Origin: Prochlorococcus marinus str. MIT 9314
GTDB taxonomy: Bacteria > Cyanobacteriota > Cyanobacteriia > PCC-6307 > Cyanobiaceae
NCBI RefSeq assembly: GCF_000760035.1
Contig: NZ_JNAO01000009.1
Coordinates: 1-37,930, forward strand
DNA length: 37,930 nucleotides
Direction of reading: 5' to 3'
Positions within the stretch are counted from its first letter, which is position 1; every line of letters begins with the position of its first letter. Positions 26,247 to 35,345 of this stretch are shown one piece after another. The notes beneath the pieces are model-generated. The model was given only the letters and a program-made list of their open reading frames with translations, did not search any database and had not been told where the DNA came from. The position numbers were made by a program, and so were the translations under genes.

Positions 26247-27305
26247 TTAATCTTTAAGAGTAACTGTTGCACTATCAATATTACTGATAGCATTTGTAAC
26301 TCTCTTGAAATCAAAGCCTAGTGCTCTTAAAGCGTGCCATAGATGACCTTGTATAAAGAAGAATCCAAAATAGTAATGAACATTAGCTAACCATGCCCTT
26401 GAAGTGTACTCACCATCAGGAAGATCAACAGTATCTACCCAATAAGGAGAAATACTAAACTTCAATTCAAGTGGTTCACCAAAGAATTCAGTTGGATAAA
26501 CTGTTGTGTTAGCTGCACTCCAGAAGGCTGCAATAATAGCCATCCAACCTATTCCGGCTAGTGACCATGAGAGAACTGCTTCTGCTGAGAGAAGTCCTTT
26601 ACCTTTAAATTTGGTATATTCACCAACTTGCTTAGTAGCAATATGCCAAGCACCACCAGTAATCTCAACGAAAGCAAGAAAAGCATGACCTCCCATTACT
26701 TCTTCAAGGCTATCAATAGTCAAAAAGTCTGTTTGGTGATTCCAAATTTTGGCCAAATTTAATTCATACTCAACTTGTCTTACAGAACCAATAGCTGGAT
26801 CATAAATTCCATGAACCCTTGCCCATTCAACAAAAGCGATAACTGCGAAACCAAGAATAATTAAATGGTGACCAAGAATAAATGTCAATTTGTCTGGATT
26901 ATCCCATTCAATATTGAATTTTCTAGCTCTTGCTACATCAGAATCTTCTAGATTTCCAGGAAGAAGTAAAGAGTGTAAAAGTCCTCCGGCTGCTAAAACC
27001 ATAGAAGAAACTAAGTGAACTATTGCTATCGCTAGAACAGGTTTAGTATCTCCCATCGCAACACCATTAGCATCAAACCCTATTCCAAGAGTTGCTAAGT
27101 GAGGAAGAACGATTAGAGGTTGATGACCCATTGGGACGCTTGGGTCAAATCGTGAAAGTTCAAAAAGGGTGAATGCACCCGCCCAGAAAACAATTAATCC
27201 TGCATGAGCTACATGAGCAGCAATGAATTTTCCTGAGCGATTTGCTACACCTGAATTACCAGCCCACCATCCATAGGTAGTATCTGGATTTCCATAGGTT
27301 TGCAT
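26247..27305 (-). CDS. pcbA: Prochlorophyte chlorophyll-binding antenna protein Pcb
   Basis: Pcb binds divinyl chlorophylls a and b and is the main light-harvesting antenna of Prochlorococcus, in the thylakoid membrane around photosystem II (or I in some paralogues). The start [20 protein letters not shown], and then a [20 protein letters not shown] first helix, are hallmarks of the IsiA/Pcb/CP43 superfamily. About six helices with conserved His ligands (as in [17 protein letters not shown] and [20 protein letters not shown]) are visible. The 352-residue length and the six-helix core without the large CP43 lumenal loop are right for a Pcb. It is a single gene ended by a strong terminator. High expression is expected. 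Confidence 0.97.
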   Translation of the reverse strand: MQTYGNPDTTYGWWAGNSGVANRSGKFIAAHVAHAGLIVFWAGAFTLFELSRFDPSVPMGHQPLIVLPHLATLGIGFDANGVAMGDTKPVLAIAIVHLVSSMVLAAGGLLHSLLLPGNLEDSDVARARKFNIEWDNPDKLTFILGHHLIILGFAVIAFVEWARVHGIYDPAIGSVRQVEYELNLAKIWNHQTDFLTIDSLEEVMGGHAFLAFVEITGGAWHIATKQVGEYTKFKGKGLLSAEAVLSWSLAGIGWMAIIAAFWSAANTTVYPTEFFGEPLELKFSISPYWVDTVDLPDGEYTSRAWLANVHYYFGFFFIQGHLWHALRALGFDFKRVTNAISNIDSATVTLKD

Positions 27306-27385
27306 TTAGGAATTGATTAGCTTAAACGTTTTGAGAATACTTTATATTTCACCAAACAGTTGAATTCATAACAAAATTGTAAAGG

Positions 27386-27408
27386 TTAGTAATCCTAACT
27401 ATTACTAA
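27386..27408. repeat. Inverted repeat upstream of pcb
   Basis: TTAGTAAT (27386-27393) and ATTACTAA (27401-27408) are perfect inverted repeats with a 7-bp spacer, 81 bp upstream of the pcb ATG. This fits an operator or a leader hairpin, depending on where pcb transcription starts. Confidence 0.5.
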
Positions 27409-27585
27409 ACAAAAATTATTCTTAGGGCAAGACAAGAGTAAAGAAGGTAGATTTAATGAAGAAAAATTATTCTCAGAGATATAAGTTTTGCCAAATAAAC
27501 CAGTATTTTTAAATTCAAATAAGTTAAATAAATTTCATTTTGCTGACATAAAACGATGTTTTGTTTCATTACACCGTGGTAGTTA

Positions 27586-27614
27586 TTGCCTCATTTTCAA
27601 ACAATTATTAAATA
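27586..27614 (+). promoter_or_regulatory. Putative promoter of the small basic ORF
   Basis: TTGCCT (27586-27591) and TAAATA (27609-27614) are separated by 17 bp. Transcription near 27621 would leave a leader of about 15 nt before the ATG at 27636. Confidence 0.35.
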
Positions 27615-27635
27615 TGGGATAAGACATCTAATATT

Positions 27636-27812
27636 ATGACTACTTCTCAAGAGTCTTCTAGAAAATTTTCACTAGAAATGAAATCTAAAGTTCATTACAA
27701 AAAGGCTGCAAAATCTTACAGAAAATCGAAACAATATATAAACATGATTAACTTGTATCCAACTTTGCAAAACACTCTTATTGAGTGTAAGGATGAGAAT
27801 CTAATCGAATAA
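27636..27812 (+). CDS. 58-residue basic small protein
   Basis: An ATG at 27636 opens 58 codons to a TAA at 27812. The product begins MTTSQESSRKFSLEMKSKVH and has a very basic central stretch (YKKAAKSYRKSKQY), ending in an acidic tail (CKDENLIE). Four features support it: a reasonable promoter just upstream, an ordinary codon pattern, a position in an otherwise unexplained stretch, and no competing ORF. A basic helix of this kind could bind nucleic acid, but no family is recognised. Confidence 0.5.
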   Translation: MTTSQESSRKFSLEMKSKVHYKKAAKSYRKSKQYINMINLYPTLQNTLIECKDENLIE

Positions 27813-27860
27813 ATATCTTATTTATTTTCCCAAAATAAATCAGGAGTAATACATCATTTT

Positions 27861-28094
27861 TTAGGCTGCAATATTGTAGTTTTCTTCAGAATAAAATTTA
27901 TTAATTATTTCTCTACACATTTTTATATTGTATAGCGCTTTGGGTTTCCAAGGTTTTTTCTGACCGAGTGGAGAGCTTTTCCAATGAATCCCAGGCTTGA
28001 GAATTCCATTTTCACGTAAAAAAGAAAGTTTAATTTCAGTTATTCCCAGTTTTTCCGAGGTCAACTCAGATGAGCTCCACATATCCCCTAACAT
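27861..28094 (-). CDS. Small protein with a possible excisionase/MerR-like winged helix
   Basis: The 77-residue product contains ELTSEKLGITEIKLSFLREN followed by GILKPGIHWKSSP. That order (a helix-turn-helix, then L-K-P-G-x-H/W) is reminiscent of excisionase and MerR-type winged helices, in which the wing follows the turn. The remaining C-terminus is basic and helical (ALYNIKMCREIINKF). Met1 (28094) or Met5 (28082) could start. There is no phage gene nearby, so a cellular regulator or small nucleic-acid-binding protein is more likely than an excisionase. The similarity is weak. Confidence 0.55.
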   Translation of the reverse strand: MLGDMWSSSELTSEKLGITEIKLSFLRENGILKPGIHWKSSPLGQKKPWKPKALYNIKMCREIINKFYSEENYNIAA

Positions 28095-28230
28095 TGAATT
28101 AAGTAAATATTATTAATCCTTGATAACGTTAATTTTATTTTTTTGAAAGGGGTAAAACTTTTAAATAATTATTAAGTCACAAAAAACCTAGTATTTACAA
28201 AGAAAAGAAATTTGAAAGATTTATATCAAA

Positions 28231-28530
28231 TTAAGAAATATTAAATAAAGAATCTTCATTAATGAACATTGCATCGATAACCTTTCCTTTATTGATGGAT
28301 TTATAGTTAACGTATTCTTCTGTAATCGATTGATGCTTTGAAAGATTGATCCAACCCTTGTGCCAATTTCCACTATTTACTAATTCTTCATAAGAAGTTT
28401 TTAAGTTAATTTCAGAATCAAGGACAGAAACCATTAAAAAACTAATATTTCCTTTTTCTTTAGTCTCATTTACTAAAACAAAATGTCTTAGTCCTTTTAT
28501 GGTTTTATTAGAAGTCCAGTAATTTTCCAT
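28231..28530 (-). CDS. Trp-rich small protein, TIGR02450/DUF2389-like
   Basis: The 99-residue protein starts MENYWTSNKTIKGLRHFVLV and has LKTSYEELVNSGNWHKGWIN. The order (W-T-x-x-x-x... HF, then a strand pair, then L-x-x-x-x-x-W-x-x-G-W) matches a small Trp-rich family I know from cyanobacteria and gamma-proteobacteria. No enzymatic motif is present and its function is unknown. It starts 2 bp after the stop of the small basic membrane protein and is the last gene of the hisS transcript. An extended C-terminus of about 25 residues (ITEEYVNYKSINKGKVIDAM) appears lineage-specific. Confidence 0.6.
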   Translation of the reverse strand: MENYWTSNKTIKGLRHFVLVNETKEKGNISFLMVSVLDSEINLKTSYEELVNSGNWHKGWINLSKHQSITEEYVNYKSINKGKVIDAMFINEDSLFNIS

Positions 28531-28532
28531 AA

Positions 28533-28823
28533 TTATTTTTTCTTAATGTTCCCCTCAGAATTTTTTCTAGATATTTTCTTATATTCATTTCTAATTTCTT
28601 TTAATAAAAGTTTTCTTTTATCCATGTAGTTTAAAGAATCTTGTTTTGTTAAGTTATATCTTTCTTTTTTAGTTAAATTCATCCAATTATTAAGATTCTT
28701 TTTATTGAAAGTTGTTATTTTTTTAGAATTAAAAACTTTTTGTTTTCTATTTAATTTAAGAAAACTCTTTAAATTAAAAAAAATTAATATAAAAAGAAAA
28801 ATTATCACTATCTTCAAGAACAT
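28533..28823 (-). CDS. Small basic membrane-anchored hypothetical protein
   Basis: I place the start at ATG 28823, which shares one base with the hisS stop (TGATG); a GTG one codon upstream is also in frame. A single N-terminal hydrophobic helix (FLKIVIIFLFILIFFNLKSF) is followed by about 70 very basic, Lys/Asn-rich residues with no acidic partner domain, ending NSEGNIKKK. It looks like a membrane anchor with a cytoplasmic basic tail. No family is recognised. The coupling to hisS by overlapping stop and start suggests shared expression rather than shared function. Confidence 0.6.
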   Translation of the reverse strand: MFLKIVIIFLFILIFFNLKSFLKLNRKQKVFNSKKITTFNKKNLNNWMNLTKKERYNLTKQDSLNYMDKRKLLLKEIRNEYKKISRKNSEGNIKKK

Positions 28824-30103
28824 CACTTTACAAGTAAGTTATTATTTATCCAATTTTCTAATTTAATATCATTCTCAAAAGATATAAGCTCCTCTTCATT
28901 CCCATTACCTGATTGATCAAAGAGCCTTATAATAAATTCCCCATTAACTGCCTCATCATCACCAATAACAATAATACTTTTAGATTTAAATTTATTTGCC
29001 TTTTTAAATTGCTTAGAAAATGAGGCTCCGCTCAAATCTAACTCAACTAACAAATCATAATTTCTTAATTTTCTAGATAAATCCATTGCTAATGATTCAG
29101 CAATTAAGCCTTGATTAATGATATAGATATCAGTATTTCTTGGAATTTCAAGCTCTTTTCCTGCGAGTAAAATCAATCTTTCTAAACCAATAGCGAAACC
29201 AATCGCAGGAGTGTTTGGCCCTCCCATTTGTTTTATTAAATCGTCGTATCTCCCTCCTCCGCAAACTGTAGCTTGGGAGCCCAGAGCCCCACTAGTAATT
29301 TCAAAAGCTGTATGAGTGTAATAATCTAAACCTCTTACAAGATTAAAATTTTCTACATAAGGTATTTTTAGAAACTCTAGTTGTCTTTTTAAGTCTAAAT
29401 ATCTTTTAAGACTTTTTTCAGATAAAAAATTAAATAATCTTGGTGCATTTTCAAGAACCTTTTTAGTTTGAATATTCTTTGAATCCAATATCCTCAAAGG
29501 GTTTTTAGATATTCTATTCTGAGAATCTAAATCTAGAGAATCTTTATTTTTTTCTAACCATTTTAAGAAAGATTTTTGAAAATTTAATCTGTCATTTGTA
29601 TCGCCTAACGTATTTATTTCAAGATTGAGTTCTTTTATTCCTAATTTACCTAAGATATCCCAAGCTAAAGCAATAATTTCAACATCACTTCTAACTGAAT
29701 CATGTCCTATAAACTCAACACCTAATTGATGAAACTGTCTTTGCCTGCCTGCTTGAGGTCTTTCGTATCGAAACATAGGACCCATGTACCAAAGTTTTTG
29801 AAGAGGATTAGACGATATTCCATTTTGTATTAACGCTCGTGCGACTGAGGCTGTTCCTTCAGGTCTTAAAGTACAAGATCTCTTCCCCCTATCAAGAAAT
29901 GTATACATTTCCTTACTGACAACATCTGTTCCTTCACCAATTCCTCTTATAAATAATTCGGTCATTTCTAATATTGGTGTTCTTATTTCATTGATGGACG
30001 CTCTAGAAAGCTGCTCTAATAAAATTTTTTCAACGTTTTGCCACTTTATTAATTGATCAGGAAATAGGTCAACTGTTCCTCTTAGGTTTTTTAAGTTATT
30101 CAA
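28823..30103 (-). CDS. hisS: Histidine--tRNA ligase
   Basis: This class II synthetase charges tRNA-His with histidine in the cytoplasm. The 426-residue protein shows TLRPEGTASVARA (motif 2 region, ATP site), FRYERPQAGRQRQFHQLGVE (motif 2), LVRGLDYYTHTAFEI (the histidine-specific motif), GGGRYDDL, and AIGLERLIL (motif 3). The C-terminal anticodon-binding domain follows with VELDLSGASFSKQFKKANK. It is the first gene of a three-gene set, with the next start overlapping its stop. An ATG at 30103 with LRGTVDLFP close behind is the usual N-terminus. Confidence 0.97.
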   Translation of the reverse strand: MNNLKNLRGTVDLFPDQLIKWQNVEKILLEQLSRASINEIRTPILEMTELFIRGIGEGTDVVSKEMYTFLDRGKRSCTLRPEGTASVARALIQNGISSNPLQKLWYMGPMFRYERPQAGRQRQFHQLGVEFIGHDSVRSDVEIIALAWDILGKLGIKELNLEINTLGDTNDRLNFQKSFLKWLEKNKDSLDLDSQNRISKNPLRILDSKNIQTKKVLENAPRLFNFLSEKSLKRYLDLKRQLEFLKIPYVENFNLVRGLDYYTHTAFEITSGALGSQATVCGGGRYDDLIKQMGGPNTPAIGFAIGLERLILLAGKELEIPRNTDIYIINQGLIAESLAMDLSRKLRNYDLLVELDLSGASFSKQFKKANKFKSKSIIVIGDDEAVNGEFIIRLFDQSGNGNEEELISFENDIKLENWINNNLLVK

Positions 30104-30201
30104 AGTTCTAAAAAATAATTCAAAATTTTTAATTCATCTAGAAATTAATCTTTGATTGGTTATTTTGTGAGACAATTTTAATTTAACATTTAGAAAAACT
30201 A

Positions 30202-30624
30202 TTGGGAATTAATAAAAGTAAAGAGAATCAACATTGCGGTACAAAACCAAAAAAAATTGCTTTTGGAATAGCACCTCTTGGTATAGTTTCAATAGGAATA
30301 GTGCCGATGGGAGTAATAAGTATAGGTGTAGTACCAATGGGTGTATTTTCTTTTGGTGCAGTCGCAATGGGAATAGTTAATTTATCAGTAGTAGGGATGG
30401 GAATTATATCTGCCGGTGTAACGACTATGGGAATATGGGAGTATTCGCCTAATTCTCAAAACAATCATCATAATCATTCCAAACAATTTTCAAATTCAAG
30501 CAAAGAAAATATGATGTCAAATCTATTTAACACTAAACAAGAAGCTGAAAAGGCTGCCTCAAAATACGGATGTATTGGAGCACATAAAATGGGTAATAAG
30601 TGGATGCCCTGTAAGATGCACTAG
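30202..30624 (+). CDS. Decapeptide-repeat protein with C-terminal DUF3721-like domain
   Basis: The 140-residue protein starts at TTG (30202). After a basic leader it has six tandem 10-residue repeats at residues 22-81 with the pattern G-[IV]-[VA]-[PAGT]-[LM]-G-[IV]-x-[SN]-[hydrophobic], for example GIVPMGVISI and GVVPMGVFSF. The repeats are hydrophobic but regular in Gly, so they may form a beta-structure or a membrane-associated stack rather than simple helices. A His/Asn/Ser-rich linker follows (NNHHNHSKQF), and the end AASKYGCIGAHKMGNKWMPC matches DUF3721, a short cyanobacterial domain with conserved Cys/His that may bind metal. The combination is unfamiliar to me. Confidence 0.75.
   Translation: MGINKSKENQHCGTKPKKIAFGIAPLGIVSIGIVPMGVISIGVVPMGVFSFGAVAMGIVNLSVVGMGIISAGVTTMGIWEYSPNSQNNHHNHSKQFSNSSKENMMSNLFNTKQEAEKAASKYGCIGAHKMGNKWMPCKMH
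30265..30444 (+). repeat. Six tandem 30-bp units encoding decapeptide repeats
   Basis: Six units of 30 bp encode the repeat of the gene at 30202. The third codons differ a good deal between units, so the repeat is old and conserved mainly at the protein level, not a recent slippage tract. Confidence 0.75.
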
Positions 30625-30654
30625 ATATTTTCTGAGTCAAATATTTATTGAATA

Positions 30655-31434
30655 TTAATTCAAAATCTCAACTCTAAAATCAAGATTTTTTGCCTCATCA
30701 GTAGTTAATTTTCTTGACCAAGCTCCTTGCACAGGATTATTCCATCTGAACCCAGCATTTTTAGCTAAAGACCTATCTTCGTAACCAATCATTGCTTTGT
30801 ATAAAAACCTTGGTTCAGTAGCTTTAAGTAGGAGTTCCTCTAAATTATCACATTTTTTGAAGACCTCAGATATGTAAAAACAATCAGATAAAGCTCTATG
30901 TAAATTCCAAACTGGTATTGAAAAAGATAAAGCTAGATCAGTTACTGAGGGTCTATTTTTTAGTGATTTTTTAAAAGACCAATTAATATCTTCTAAACTA
31001 CATATCCATTTTTTATTAAGTTTAGGTAATTTTCCTTTCCCAAACCATTTCTTATCAAACTCTACATTATGCGCGACAATGAAATCCGAACAATCGACAA
31101 GTTTCAGAAAGAAATTTAATCCATCCTCCCATGGTTGAGAGATATTAGTTACTTCAGCAGATATACCATTAACATGCTCGGCTTCATTATTATTAACTGG
31201 AAATAAAAATGAAACTTGTGAAAGCACACACTTAAAAGATACATCAAACAAAATACAACCTATCTCTATCACTTCATCTTTATTTTCGTCTAAACCTGTT
31301 GTTTCAGTATCAAGAATTAAAATTTTTTCAATTTTTTTATTTTGATTAGCAACACCCTCTTCAGAGGGATAACTGATGACTTGATCCTGAAGAATATCCA
31401 ATTGATTTATTTTTTTTTTGTTAGATAGATCCAA
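30655..31434 (-). CDS. DEDDh 3'-5' exonuclease (DnaQ/RNase T family)
   Basis: The 259-residue protein has the four acidic residues and His of the DEDDh group: Asp42 and Glu44 in LDTETTGLDE, the Asp of AHNVEFDKKWF, and His-x4-Asp in HRALSDC. These bind two metal ions and remove nucleotides from the 3' end of DNA or RNA. It has a C-terminal extension (FLYKAMIGYEDRSLAKNAGF, then RWNN and WSRKLT) with a GFRW motif that I have seen after this exonuclease type in other bacteria. It could be a Pol III epsilon-like proofreading subunit or a repair or RNA exonuclease; the extra tail favours an accessory nuclease. Confidence 0.85.
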   Translation of the reverse strand: MDLSNKKKINQLDILQDQVISYPSEEGVANQNKKIEKILILDTETTGLDENKDEVIEIGCILFDVSFKCVLSQVSFLFPVNNNEAEHVNGISAEVTNISQPWEDGLNFFLKLVDCSDFIVAHNVEFDKKWFGKGKLPKLNKKWICSLEDINWSFKKSLKNRPSVTDLALSFSIPVWNLHRALSDCFYISEVFKKCDNLEELLLKATEPRFLYKAMIGYEDRSLAKNAGFRWNNPVQGAWSRKLTTDEAKNLDFRVEILN

Positions 31435-31550
31435 TTAGCTGAAAACACTTTCATTTATCTTGACGCATTTAATAAAAATTTCTCTTAAGTTAATATAAAT
31501 TAAGAAACATGATTAGAAAATAATTTTCATACATTTTTAGTTTATTAAAG

Positions 31551-32273
31551 ATGACTTTTACAAAATATCAATTTAATAATTTTTGTTATTGGCCTTCAAA
31601 TCCTAAAAAAATTGTGGAATTTATTGGTGGAAGTTATCTGGCTTCTAAACCAGATTTAACTTATAAAAGATTCATAGAGAGTTTAATTAATAAAAACTAT
31701 GCAGTACATGCATATAAATACACTCCTCAATTCGATCACCAACAACTTGCTATTAAAGCATGGAGGGATTTCAAGAATTGCCGAATATCTTTATACAAGA
31801 GAATAGGAGCATCAATTCCTTCAATAAGAATTGGTCATAGCCTAGGCTGCAAACTTCATCTAATTTCTCCTGATGGTGGAAGAAATTGCGAAAAATTCAT
31901 ATCAATAAGTTTTAATAACTTCAGTGCTAACAAATCTATTCCATTATTGAAACAAATTTCTCGAAAATTAGAATTCAATAGTGAATTTAGCCCAAGCCCT
32001 GAAAGAACTTTGCGATTAATTGAAAAAACATATAATCAAAAAAATAACTTCCTAATAAAATTCAACTCAGACGAATTAGATCAAACAGATAAATTATTTT
32101 CTTGTCTGAAAGCAAGAAAAGAAGATAATTCTAAGGGGGTAATGTTAAAAGGTACACACACTATAATTGCCAGCGCAGGATTAAGAGAAAATTTTTTGGG
32201 AGACTGGGCCGATGATGAATTTAAAAGAAATACTATAAAAAAAATTTCCAATTTAATTGATGAATCTCATTAG
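31551..32273 (+). CDS. DUF1350-family alpha/beta-hydrolase-like protein
   Basis: The 240-residue protein begins with the strand [20 protein letters not shown] and has [11 protein letters not shown] and then [20 protein letters not shown]. The GHSLG nucleophile elbow and the F-I-G-G-x-x-x-G/A-x-P opening are the hallmarks of DUF1350, a family shared by cyanobacteria and plastids. A Ser nucleophile is present, while the matching Asp is uncertain and His could be that of KGTHTII. The substrate is unknown; a lipid or ester role in the thylakoid is a guess. Its stop TAG interlocks with the acs stop on the other strand (4-bp overlap). Confidence 0.82.
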   Translation: MTFTKYQFNNFCYWPSNPKKIVEFIGGSYLASKPDLTYKRFIESLINKNYAVHAYKYTPQFDHQQLAIKAWRDFKNCRISLYKRIGASIPSIRIGHSLGCKLHLISPDGGRNCEKFISISFNNFSANKSIPLLKQISRKLEFNSEFSPSPERTLRLIEKTYNQKNNFLIKFNSDELDQTDKLFSCLKARKEDNSKGVMLKGTHTIIASAGLRENFLGDWADDEFKRNTIKKISNLIDESH

Positions 32274-34252
32274 GATAATTCTTTCAGCTTTTCCAAAACA
32301 GAACTATCTTCAAGAGTACTTATATCACCGCTAATTTTTTCTCCAGCAGCCAAAGATCTTAAAATTCGCCTCATAATTTTTCCACTACGTGTTTTCGGAA
32401 GAGAGTCAGAAACTATAATCTTTTCAGGCTTTGCGATAATTCCAATTTCTTTAACAACATGTTTCTTTAGATCCTCCACTAATTCTGAAGAACCCTTCAC
32501 GTCTTTCTCTAGAGATACAAAAGCAACTATAACTTCACCTTTTAAATCATCTTTTTTGCCAACGACTGCAGACTCTGCAACTGATTTATGACTTACCAAA
32601 GCAGATTCTATTTCCATAGTTCCTAACCGATGTCCTGAAACACTTATGACATCATCAACTCTTCCCATAATCCAAATATATCCATCTTCATCAATACGTG
32701 CTCCATCTCCAGCAAAATAAACATTTTTTTCTCCTTTAAAGGAAATATATTCCCAATAACTCTCCAAATATCTCTCTGAGTTTCCGTGAATTGTTCTCAT
32801 CATTCCTGGCCAAGGTTTCTTAATAATTAAATAGCCACCCTCGTTCTCCTTAACCTTATCTCCATTCTTATCCACAATTTCAACTTCGATTCCTGGCAGA
32901 GGGAAAGTAGCTGACCCTGGCTTTGTAGCAACGACTCCAGGCAAGGGACTTATCATCACACCACCAGTCTCAGTTTGCCACCAAGTATCAACAATAGGGC
33001 ATTTATCTTTACCAATAACATCCTTGTACCACATCCATGCTTCAGGATTAATTGGTTCTCCAACTGTGCCCAAAAGCCTAAGACTCCCCAAATTATATTT
33101 GTCAGGTATTTCACGCCCAGACTTCATAAATGCTCTTATTGCAGTTGGTGCAGTATAAAAAATAGAAACCTTATATTTTTGAACAATTTCCCAAAAAGCC
33201 CCTAAATTTGAGGGTCTTGGCACGCCCTCATACATTAAGGTTGTAGCACCATTAGATAAGGGACCATAAACTATGTAACTATGACCTGTAATCCAACCAA
33301 CATCAGCAGTACACCAGTAAATATCGTCATCTTTTAAGTCAAAAATCCATTTAAATGTTAAATGGGACCAAAGATTGTAACCACCTGTAGTGTGGACTAC
33401 ACCTTTGGGCTTTCCAGTAGAGCCTGAAGTATAAAGAATAAAAAGTCTATCTTCGCTATTCATTATTTCAGGTTCACAATGATCTTTTTGATCTTTTAAT
33501 AATTCGTGCCACCAAAAATCTCTATCATCAACCATCGAAATATTTTTTTGGGATCGTTGAACAACAACTACTTTTTCAACAACTTTATCTGCCCCACTTT
33601 TGATAGCCGCATCAACTGCTTTCTTAAGTTCAATCACCTTATCTTTTCTAAAGCCACCATCAGCAGTAATAACAAATCTGGCGTTTCCATCAATTAACCT
33701 ATCTTTTAAAGCTTCTGAAGAAAATCCTCCGAAGACAACTGAATGAGGCGCGCCAATTCTTGCACAAGCTAACATCGCAAACATCGCTTCAGGAATCATC
33801 GGCATATAAATACATACCAAATCTCCTTTTTTAACACCAATTGCTTTTAATGCATTAGCTGCTTTACATACCTCTTTTAGAAGTTCTTCGTAAGTATATT
33901 TTTTGCTATCTCCGGGTTCGCCTTCCCATATAAGTGCAGTTTTTCCTCCAAGCCCTCTCTTAATGTGTCTATCTAAGCAGTTATATGTAATATTGAGTTT
34001 TCCTTCTTTGAACCATTTAAAAAAGGGCGCATTTTCGTTATCTAATACAGTTTGAAATGGCTCAAACCAATCTAATTCAGAATTTGCAAAAGATTTCCAA
34101 AATTCAATAGGATTATCTGATGCTAGTTTTTTTAGGCTTAATAATTCTTCTTGAGTACTAATATTTGAGTTTTCTGCAAATTTGTTTGATGGTGGGAAAA
34201 TTCTCTTTTCTTCAAGTATGTTATTGATTGAATTTTTTTTATCTAATGACAT
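32270..34252 (-). CDS. acs: Acetate--CoA ligase (acetyl-CoA synthetase)
   Basis: It makes acetyl-CoA from acetate, ATP and CoA by way of acetyl-AMP in the cytoplasm. The 660-residue adenylating enzyme has the ANL motifs [28 protein letters not shown] and [20 protein letters not shown], and ends in the A10 motif [15 protein letters not shown], whose Lys is the acetylation-controlled residue. Length and the GGxK-type N-terminus fit bacterial Acs. No patZ-like acetyltransferase or deacetylase is visible in the window. The start ATG at 34252 is 94 bp after the sds stop on the same strand, so it may be independently transcribed. It overlaps the convergent DUF1350 gene by 4 bp. Confidence 0.97.
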   Translation of the reverse strand: MSLDKKNSINNILEEKRIFPPSNKFAENSNISTQEELLSLKKLASDNPIEFWKSFANSELDWFEPFQTVLDNENAPFFKWFKEGKLNITYNCLDRHIKRGLGGKTALIWEGEPGDSKKYTYEELLKEVCKAANALKAIGVKKGDLVCIYMPMIPEAMFAMLACARIGAPHSVVFGGFSSEALKDRLIDGNARFVITADGGFRKDKVIELKKAVDAAIKSGADKVVEKVVVVQRSQKNISMVDDRDFWWHELLKDQKDHCEPEIMNSEDRLFILYTSGSTGKPKGVVHTTGGYNLWSHLTFKWIFDLKDDDIYWCTADVGWITGHSYIVYGPLSNGATTLMYEGVPRPSNLGAFWEIVQKYKVSIFYTAPTAIRAFMKSGREIPDKYNLGSLRLLGTVGEPINPEAWMWYKDVIGKDKCPIVDTWWQTETGGVMISPLPGVVATKPGSATFPLPGIEVEIVDKNGDKVKENEGGYLIIKKPWPGMMRTIHGNSERYLESYWEYISFKGEKNVYFAGDGARIDEDGYIWIMGRVDDVISVSGHRLGTMEIESALVSHKSVAESAVVGKKDDLKGEVIVAFVSLEKDVKGSSELVEDLKKHVVKEIGIIAKPEKIIVSDSLPKTRSGKIMRRILRSLAAGEKISGDISTLEDSSVLEKLKELS

Positions 34253-34346
34253 TAAATAGAACTATGTTTAATAAATTTAGTCGAAAAAATTAAGTTTTTC
34301 AAAAATTTTAATATTAATTTAGCTCAAAGATTTATTTCTAATAGAT

Positions 34347-35318
34347 CTAATAAATACGGCTTATAACAAATTCTGGAAGAGCCATTAAAGCTCTTTTATA
34401 TTCTGAATCAGGAAGCCAGACTATAGCTTCTTTGGAAAGCATTGCAAAATCTTCAGCTAATTTCCTAGAACTTTCAATAGCTTTAGAGTTCATAATGATA
34501 TTAAGAGCATCATCTAAATCATCTTTTTCAGCAAGTTCTCTATTTATAAGAACTGACAATTGTTTGTTTTCTTCTAAGGCATATAAAACTGGAGCGGTAA
34601 GATAGCCGCTAGCAAGATCACTTACCGCAGGTTTTCCAAGTTGTTTATCATTTCCAGTAAAGTCAAGAATGTCATCTACAACTTGGAATGCTAATCCAAT
34701 ATTTTTACCAAAATCGTACAACGAGGTTAAGTTTTCATCATTAATCCCACTCAAAACTCCAGCTGCTTTGCAACTATTGGCTATTAATGATGCTGTTTTA
34801 CAATAACTTTTGTTGATGTATTTAGAAAAAGATTGAGCCGAATCAAATCTATTTAAATTTTGCTTGATTTCACCCTCTGCTAAATCCATTATTACTCTAC
34901 TCAGTAATTTTACTACATTTACATTGTCAAGATTTGCTAGGTGCCAACTTGCTTGGGCGAATAAAAAGTCACCCGCCAAAACAGCAACTCTGGTATTAAA
35001 TCTGCTATGAACTGTATCAACTCCTCTTCTTGTAGACGCCTCATCAACTACATCATCATGTACTAATGAGGCTGTATGAATCATCTCAGTTATTTCAGCA
35101 AGCCTTTTATGTTTAGTTGTTAAGCAAAATTCATGGGATATAGCTTTTGAAATCAATAAAACTATACCAGGTCTCAACCTTTTCCCCCCAGCACTGAAAA
35201 GGTGTTCTGCTGCTGCTTGAAGAATTGGGTGACCAGCTCCTATTAGATTTTTCAGTTCTAAAATAAGATCATCAAGATCGTTTTCAACTGGTTGTAGTAG
35301 CTCTGTTACTGTATTCAT
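34347..35318 (-). CDS. sds: Long-chain trans-prenyl (solanesyl) diphosphate synthase
   Basis: It builds the C45 tail of plastoquinone by successive additions of isopentenyl diphosphate. The 323-residue protein has the first Asp-rich motif in LVHDDVVDEASTRRG (DDxxD), GGKRLRPGIVLL, GDFLFAQASW, and the second Asp-rich VVDDILDFTGN. A residue pattern with Ala/Ser upstream of the first DDxxD (HTASLVHDD), small rather than aromatic, fits a long-chain product. It is the last gene of the nitrilase-amidase-murI-sds row, 27 bp after murI. GGPP synthesis is unlikely because that synthase (crtE) is a different subfamily, but the exact chain length is inferred. Confidence 0.9.
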   Translation of the reverse strand: MNTVTELLQPVENDLDDLILELKNLIGAGHPILQAAAEHLFSAGGKRLRPGIVLLISKAISHEFCLTTKHKRLAEITEMIHTASLVHDDVVDEASTRRGVDTVHSRFNTRVAVLAGDFLFAQASWHLANLDNVNVVKLLSRVIMDLAEGEIKQNLNRFDSAQSFSKYINKSYCKTASLIANSCKAAGVLSGINDENLTSLYDFGKNIGLAFQVVDDILDFTGNDKQLGKPAVSDLASGYLTAPVLYALEENKQLSVLINRELAEKDDLDDALNIIMNSKAIESSRKLAEDFAMLSKEAIVWLPDSEYKRALMALPEFVISRIY

Positions 35319-35345
35319 GATTGACCTCTTCTATATCTTAAGGAA

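Larger units (their letters stand above)
27306..27635. other. Long intergenic region upstream of pcb (330 bp)
   Basis: This interval separates pcb (minus) from a small basic ORF (plus) and must contain both promoters. It holds a perfect inverted repeat (27386-27408), a TTGCCT-17-TAAATA promoter candidate (27586-27614), and an 18-codon ATG frame (27457-27513) preceded by AAGGTAG that is too short to call. I could not find a convincing -35/-10 pair for pcb itself. Among short-gap neighbours its size is notable, as expected for a regulated antenna gene. Confidence 0.6.

Noticed and set aside
27457-27513. 18-codon ORF upstream of pcb with an AAGGTAG upstream
   Set aside because: Too short and without any other support.
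27861-28094. Excisionase gene as a sign of a prophage or integrated element
   Set aside because: No integrase, phage structural gene, att repeat or composition change is visible near it, so the weak wing-like similarity is not enough.
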